DNA from: Actinosynnema sp. ALI-1.44
GTDB lineage: Bacteria; Actinomycetota; Actinomycetes; Mycobacteriales; Pseudonocardiaceae
Direction of reading: 5' to 3'
Assembly: GCF_001984155.1 (NCBI RefSeq)
Contig: NZ_MTQO01000045.1
Coordinates: 186,001 to 250,000 of the forward strand
DNA: 64,000 nt
Position 1 is the stretch's first letter, and each line of letters opens with the position of its first letter. Made by a program: the position numbers and the translations under genes. The notes under the pieces are model-generated. The model was not told the DNA's origin and ran no database searches. It saw only the letters and a list, made by a program, of their open reading frames with translations. Positions 60,493-64,000 of the stretch are shown piece after piece.

Positions 60493-61527
60493 TCAGAGTT
60501 TCTTCGCCGCGGCCGACAGCGACGGCACCACTTCGTCGATCATGTAGGGGATGCTGAGCACGGTCGCGAACGACAGCGCGGCACCGGTCGACGGTTTCTG
60601 GTAGGGCATGTAGATCACGCGGTCGGCCTTGGCCACCGCGAGGTTGGCGTACACCGGGTTCTGCTTGATCCGCGTGACGTCGTCCGCCTTTTCCGGCAGC
60701 ATCACCAGGACGTCGGTCTCCACCAGGTCGAGTCCCTCGTCACCGACCTCGATCGGGGTGCCGTCCTTGGTCTTGCCGTCGAGTTTCGGGTCCACCTGGA
60801 AGCCCAGTTCGGCCAGCAGGGTGACGCGCGGGTCCTTCGGCGAGAACACGCCCCACTTGCCCGGCGCCGAGCCGTCACCCACGATCAGCTTCCTGCCGCC
60901 GAACTCGGGGTGGTCCTTGCGGATCCGGTCGAACTTGGCCTCGACGTCGGTGACCATCCGCTGCGCCTCGGCCGGTTTGCCGAGCGCCTTGCCGATGGTG
61001 AGCGTGGTCTCCCGCCACGGCGCCGAATAGTCCTCGTACTTGCCGTTCTGCGCGACCGTCGGCGCGATCTTCGACAGCTTCTCGTACTGCTCCTTGGTGA
61101 TCCCGGCGTACTGGCCGATGATCAGGTCCGGCCGCAGCGCCGCGATCTTCTCCAGGTTCGGCTCGGAGCCGTTGCTGATCACCTCGGGGCGGGCGTCGCC
61201 CCACTTGCTGTCGATCCACGGCCAGTTGGCGAACGGCCGCTCACCGAACCAGTCCGTCGCACCCAGCGGTTTGACGCCGAAGGCGAGCACCACCTCGTGG
61301 TCGGTCTGGCCGACCGTCACGACCCGTTTCGGCTCGGCTTTGAGCGTGGTGCTGCCGAACTTGTGCTCGATGGCCACCGGGAACGCCGCGACCGCACCGG
61401 GCGTGGCCTGTCCCGCGGCCGGAGCCGGGGTGGTCTGGCCGCCCCCGCACGCGGCCACAGGGACGACCACGCTCACGGCCAGTGCCGCGGTGACGAGCTT
61501 GCGCCGCAAGGGCGAGAAGAACATCAT
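60493..61527 (-). CDS. Second iron-siderophore-binding lipoprotein
   Basis: A 344-residue FepB/FhuD-like protein with lipobox PVAAC (C27) and the same opening as its neighbour ([46 protein letters not shown]). The two lipoproteins are paralogues and probably arose by duplication, perhaps with different siderophore preference. ATG with AAGGA four bases upstream; ten bases after the ornithine-hydroxylase stop. Confidence 0.92.
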   Translation of the reverse strand: MMFFSPLRRKLVTAALAVSVVVPVAACGGGQTTPAPAAGQATPGAVAAFPVAIEHKFGSTTLKAEPKRVVTVGQTDHEVVLAFGVKPLGATDWFGERPFANWPWIDSKWGDARPEVISNGSEPNLEKIAALRPDLIIGQYAGITKEQYEKLSKIAPTVAQNGKYEDYSAPWRETTLTIGKALGKPAEAQRMVTDVEAKFDRIRKDHPEFGGRKLIVGDGSAPGKWGVFSPKDPRVTLLAELGFQVDPKLDGKTKDGTPIEVGDEGLDLVETDVLVMLPEKADDVTRIKQNPVYANLAVAKADRVIYMPYQKPSTGAALSFATVLSIPYMIDEVVPSLSAAAKKL

Positions 61528-61537
61528 TGATCCTTAT

Positions 61538-62839
61538 TCATTCCGACCGAACTCCGCTCACGGCGAGCTCTGGTTGCGCTGTCTGGTCGCCCGCTTTCCC
61601 CGAAACGATCGCGTCGAGGATCTCCCCCACGCGGACGGCTGTGTTGGACAGCAACGACGACGTGATGCCGTGCGTGTGCTCGGTCCCGCCCTGCAGGTAG
61701 ATTCCGCAGCGCAGGTCGTCGACGGTCCAAACGCGATAGTCGCGGTCCACACGCAACCGCCCGCTGTCGTCGCGCAGGCAGTACCTGGCGACGTCGCCGA
61801 GCTGGCCGACCGGGTCGGCGGGCAGGTAGCCGGTCGCGAAGACCACGACGTCGGCGTCCAGCACGGTCCGCTCGCCCGTGGTGAGCGTCTCGACCGTGAC
61901 GCGTACACCGTCCTCGGTGCGCAGGACCTGGGCGGGCCTGGCGACGTTGAACAGCCGCAGCCGCCGCGCGCCGCGCACCTTCTCCTGATATTCGCGGCGG
62001 TAGAGCTCGTTGATGAGGTCGATGTCGACGACCGAGTAGTTGGTGTTGGCGTGGTAGCCCATCAGCCGCTGCTTGACGTGTTCCGGCGCGGCGTAGAACT
62101 CGTCGACCGCTTCGGGGTCGAAGATCCGGTTGGCGAAGGAGCTGTCGTCCGACGGGCTGTAGCCGTAGCGGGAGAAGACTCCGCACACCTCGGCTTCGGG
62201 GAAGCGCTCGTGCAGGAACGCGGTGACTTCGGCACCGCTCTGTCCCGCGCCGACCACGACGAGCCGCTTCGGTTCGGTGACGGTGTCGATCCGGTGGAGC
62301 AGTTGGCTGTTGTGCCAGATGTGGTCGTCGGGTTCGACACCTTCCGGCATCGCCGGGCGCAACCCCGTGCCGAGCACGATGTTGCGGGCCCGGAACACCT
62401 CGCCAGAGGAGTCGCGCACGTCGAAGAACTCGCCGCCGGGCACCGGCGTGACCGAGACGACGTCGCGCCCGTACGCGACCAGGTCGTCGACCTGGGACGC
62501 GGCCCATTCGAAGTACTCGTGGAACTCGATCCGCAGCGGGAAAAGGTTCTTGTGGTTGATGAAGTCGACGAGGCGTTCGCGTTCCTTCAGGTAACACAGG
62601 AAAGTGAACCGGCTCGTCGGGTTCCGCATGGTGACCAGGTCCTTGAGGAAGGACACCTGCATCGTGGCGTTGTCGATGAGCATTCCCCTGTGCCAGCCGA
62701 ATCGCGGCTGGCGCTCGAGGAACTGCGCGGTGACGGGTTCGTCGGCGTGCTCGTTGTACTCGGTGAGCGCGATGGCGAGGGCCAGATTCGACGGACCGAA
62801 GCCGACCCCGACGATGTCGTAGACCGCTGGCTCTGCCAT
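61538..62839 (-). CDS. L-ornithine N5-hydroxylase
   Basis: A 433-residue N-hydroxylating flavoprotein: FAD motif VGVGFGPSNLALAIAL, NADPH motif VVVGAGQSGAEV, ATGYLPADP near the C terminus, and the substrate segment GWHRGMLIDNATMQVSFLKD. It belongs to the PvdA/CchB-type ornithine (rather than lysine) hydroxylases, judging by the FGPSNLALAIA motif and the formyltransferase opposite. Supplies N5-hydroxyornithine for a hydroxamate siderophore. Starts at ATG 62839; promoter with two iron boxes. Confidence 0.9.
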   Translation of the reverse strand: MAEPAVYDIVGVGFGPSNLALAIALTEYNEHADEPVTAQFLERQPRFGWHRGMLIDNATMQVSFLKDLVTMRNPTSRFTFLCYLKERERLVDFINHKNLFPLRIEFHEYFEWAASQVDDLVAYGRDVVSVTPVPGGEFFDVRDSSGEVFRARNIVLGTGLRPAMPEGVEPDDHIWHNSQLLHRIDTVTEPKRLVVVGAGQSGAEVTAFLHERFPEAEVCGVFSRYGYSPSDDSSFANRIFDPEAVDEFYAAPEHVKQRLMGYHANTNYSVVDIDLINELYRREYQEKVRGARRLRLFNVARPAQVLRTEDGVRVTVETLTTGERTVLDADVVVFATGYLPADPVGQLGDVARYCLRDDSGRLRVDRDYRVWTVDDLRCGIYLQGGTEHTHGITSSLLSNTAVRVGEILDAIVSGKAGDQTAQPELAVSGVRSE

Positions 62840-62866
62840 ACCCGTCCCATCGTTGACCAACAGATG

Positions 62867-62885
62867 CAAGGTCACCCTAACCTAA
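62867..62885. promoter_or_regulatory. Iron box 1 between ornithine hydroxylase and formyltransferase
   Basis: CAAGGTCACCCTAACCTAA, read on the minus strand, matches the 19-bp iron-box consensus at 15 positions. It lies 28 bases upstream of the hydroxylase ATG. Confidence 0.82.
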
Positions 62886-62886
62886 C

Positions 62887-62905
62887 TAAGGTCAGCCTCA
62901 ACTAC
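62887..62905. promoter_or_regulatory. Iron box 2 (weaker), adjacent to box 1
   Basis: TAAGGTCAGCCTCAACTAC matches the consensus at about 14 of 19 positions and starts two bases after box 1. Two adjacent IdeR/DmdR1 sites would allow cooperative repression of both divergent siderophore genes. Confidence 0.6.
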
Positions 62906-62949
62906 TACATTCGAGGGTGACGCTCGTCGCTCCGACGAAGGAGGACCCT

Positions 62950-63894
62950 ATGCGGGTCGCGATGTTCGGGTACCAGACCTGGGGGCACCGCACCTTGCAG
63001 GCACTGATCGAATCCGAGCACGAGGTGGTGCTCGTGGTGACACACCCCAAAAGCGAGCACGCCTACGAGAAGATCTGGTCCGACTCGGTCGCCGATCTCG
63101 CCGAGGAAAACGGTGTTCCGGTACTGCTGCGCAACCGCCCGGACGACGATGAACTGCTGCAACGGCTCAAGGACGCGAACCCGGACATCATCGTCGCCAA
63201 CAACTGGCGCACCTGGTTGCCGCCGGAGGTCTACTCCCTGCCACCGCACGGCACACTGAACGTGCACGACTCGTTACTGCCCGCTTACGCCGGGTTCTCG
63301 CCGCTGATCTGGGCCCTGATCAACGGCGAGCCCGAGGTCGGCGTGACCGCGCACATGATGGACGAGACGCTGGACGCGGGCGACATCGTGCTGCAGCGCG
63401 CCATCCCGGTCGGTCCCACCGACACGACCACGGACCTGTTCCACCGAACGGTCGACCTGATCGGCCCGATCACCGTCGACGCGCTCGCTCTGCTCGCGTC
63501 CGGCGAGGCCCGACTGACCAAACAGGACCGTTCGAAGGCCAGCTTCTTCCACAAGCGGTCCCTTGAGGACAGCCGGATCGACTGGACGTGGCCTGCCGAG
63601 GACCTCGAGCGGTTCGTCCGGGCGCAGCCGGACCCGTATCCGAACGCCTTCACCTACCACAAGGGCGAGAAGATCCGCGTGCTCAAGGCGTCGGTGTCGA
63701 AAGCCTGCTACGGCGGCACTCCCGGCCGGATCTTCATCAAGGAAGGCGACGGCGTGGTGATCGTCGCGGGCGCCGACGCCCGCACCGGCCGCAACCGGGG
63801 CCTGGTCGTCGAACGAATCCGCACCGAGGACGGGACCGAGTACGCGGCGACCGACTACTTCAAGACCATGGGCGGTTACCTGAGGTCCTCATAG
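62950..63894 (+). CDS. N5-hydroxyornithine formyltransferase (Fmt-like)
   Basis: A 314-residue formyltransferase of the methionyl-tRNA formyltransferase fold: VAMFGYQTWGHRTLQALIES, catalytic region VANNWRTWLP, LNVHDSLLPAYAGFSP and MMDETLDAGDIVLQ (Asn-His-Asp), and a C-terminal OB-like domain. Opposite an ornithine hydroxylase and under iron boxes it should make formyl-hydroxyornithine, as CchA does for coelichelin. ATG after GAAGGAGG. Not the housekeeping fmt, given the context. Confidence 0.9.
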   Translation: MRVAMFGYQTWGHRTLQALIESEHEVVLVVTHPKSEHAYEKIWSDSVADLAEENGVPVLLRNRPDDDELLQRLKDANPDIIVANNWRTWLPPEVYSLPPHGTLNVHDSLLPAYAGFSPLIWALINGEPEVGVTAHMMDETLDAGDIVLQRAIPVGPTDTTTDLFHRTVDLIGPITVDALALLASGEARLTKQDRSKASFFHKRSLEDSRIDWTWPAEDLERFVRAQPDPYPNAFTYHKGEKIRVLKASVSKACYGGTPGRIFIKEGDGVVIVAGADARTGRNRGLVVERIRTEDGTEYAATDYFKTMGGYLRSS

Positions 63895-63904
63895 TCCTCG
63901 TAGG

Positions 63905-64000
63905 TCAAGAAAACAGTGCCCCTTGGGCGAAATCAGCTCCCGCGTTGCGCCACCACCGCGCGCGTTCCTCGGAGTAGACGCCGTCCACGATGACCTGCGC
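63905..64000 (-). CDS. C-terminal end of a probable EAL-domain protein (cut by the right edge)
   Basis: The last 31 residues are visible: VIVDGVYSEERARWWRNAGA then DFAQGALFS and a stop. The pattern (V-x-x-G-V ... AGADxAxGxxF) resembles the end of EAL phosphodiesterase domains, where an LGCDxxQGxLF motif closes the fold. If so it degrades cyclic di-GMP. It is convergent with the formyltransferase gene, ten bases apart. Confidence 0.5.
   Translation of the reverse strand, partial: AQVIVDGVYSEERARWWRNAGADFAQGALFS

Overview
The window is high-GC actinobacterial DNA. Dense operons with 4-base start/stop overlaps, frequent GTG starts, an Lsr2 nucleoid protein, a complete paaABCDE-Z set, IdeR/DmdR1-type iron boxes and hydroxamate-siderophore genes with an MbtH protein all point to an actinomycete. 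The protein flavour fits Pseudonocardiales (Amycolatopsis / Kibdelosporangium / Lentzea-like); that placement is inference. No rRNA, tRNA, CRISPR array, insertion sequence or phage gene was recognised.

Layout. 1-1.5 kb: a leftward operon for a DUF4142 protein, a haem-type membrane protein and a ferredoxin cut by the window edge. 1.7-3.0 kb: an ECF sigma factor with its zinc-finger anti-sigma factor. 3.0-7.5 kb: an operon of MoxR ATPase, VWA protein, histidine kinase, response regulator and phosphatase, headed by a palindrome that touches the first ribosome-binding site. 7.5-9.0 kb: a decayed MFS exporter and a LysR regulator. 9.1-11.3 kb: the tdh-kbl threonine pathway. 11.4-16.7 kb: a Tat-exported TolB/amidohydrolase fusion, an orphan OmpR regulator and lpd. 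16.9-20.4 kb: a 1168-residue protein with three ATPase-like modules.

20.5-27.5 kb is the least conventional stretch: a membrane diguanylate cyclase, a 43-residue peptide made of GNEWF repeats, a 44-residue secreted or membrane peptide, an atypical receiver-LuxR regulator, a degenerate GGDEF-like protein, a WecB-type epimerase, a 47-residue membrane protein, a glycosyltransferase with its middle deleted, and a sigma factor fused to its own anti-sigma domain. The two peptides are each followed by a strong hairpin, and the repeat peptide changes codons while keeping residues.

27.5-37.2 kb is phenylacetate catabolism: paaZ-A-B-C-D-E leftward, a PaaG-like isomerase rightward, PaaJ-like thiolase leftward, then PaaI thioesterase and a TetR (PaaR) rightward. 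Both divergent promoters carry a PaaR-like palindrome. 37.3-38.9 kb: lsr2 with a leader hairpin, and a frameshifted GH28 polygalacturonase. 39.0-42.2 kb: a CbiM-CbiN-like-CbiQ-CbiO metal importer plus a phosphatase. 42.2-47.4 kb: a hydroxyproline catabolic operon (epimerase, DHDPS-like enzyme, three-part D-hydroxyproline dehydrogenase) under an XRE-cupin regulator. 47.4-56.8 kb: a divergent methionyl-tRNA synthetase, a P-loop kinase, a penicillin-acylase-type hydrolase, a dienelactone hydrolase, a beta-helix lipoprotein, an amidase and an MFS importer. 56.7-63.9 kb: iron acquisition (two FecCD permeases, two siderophore-binding lipoproteins, MbtH, ornithine N-hydroxylase, formyltransferase) around iron boxes; no NRPS lies in the window. 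The right edge holds the end of a probable EAL-domain gene.

Across these unrelated regions a 19-bp palindrome, TGTGAAG-N5-CTTCACA, recurs eight times with an invariant 5-base spacer, mostly inside genes. It looks like a dispersed DNA-level element and is the most general unexplained signal in the window.
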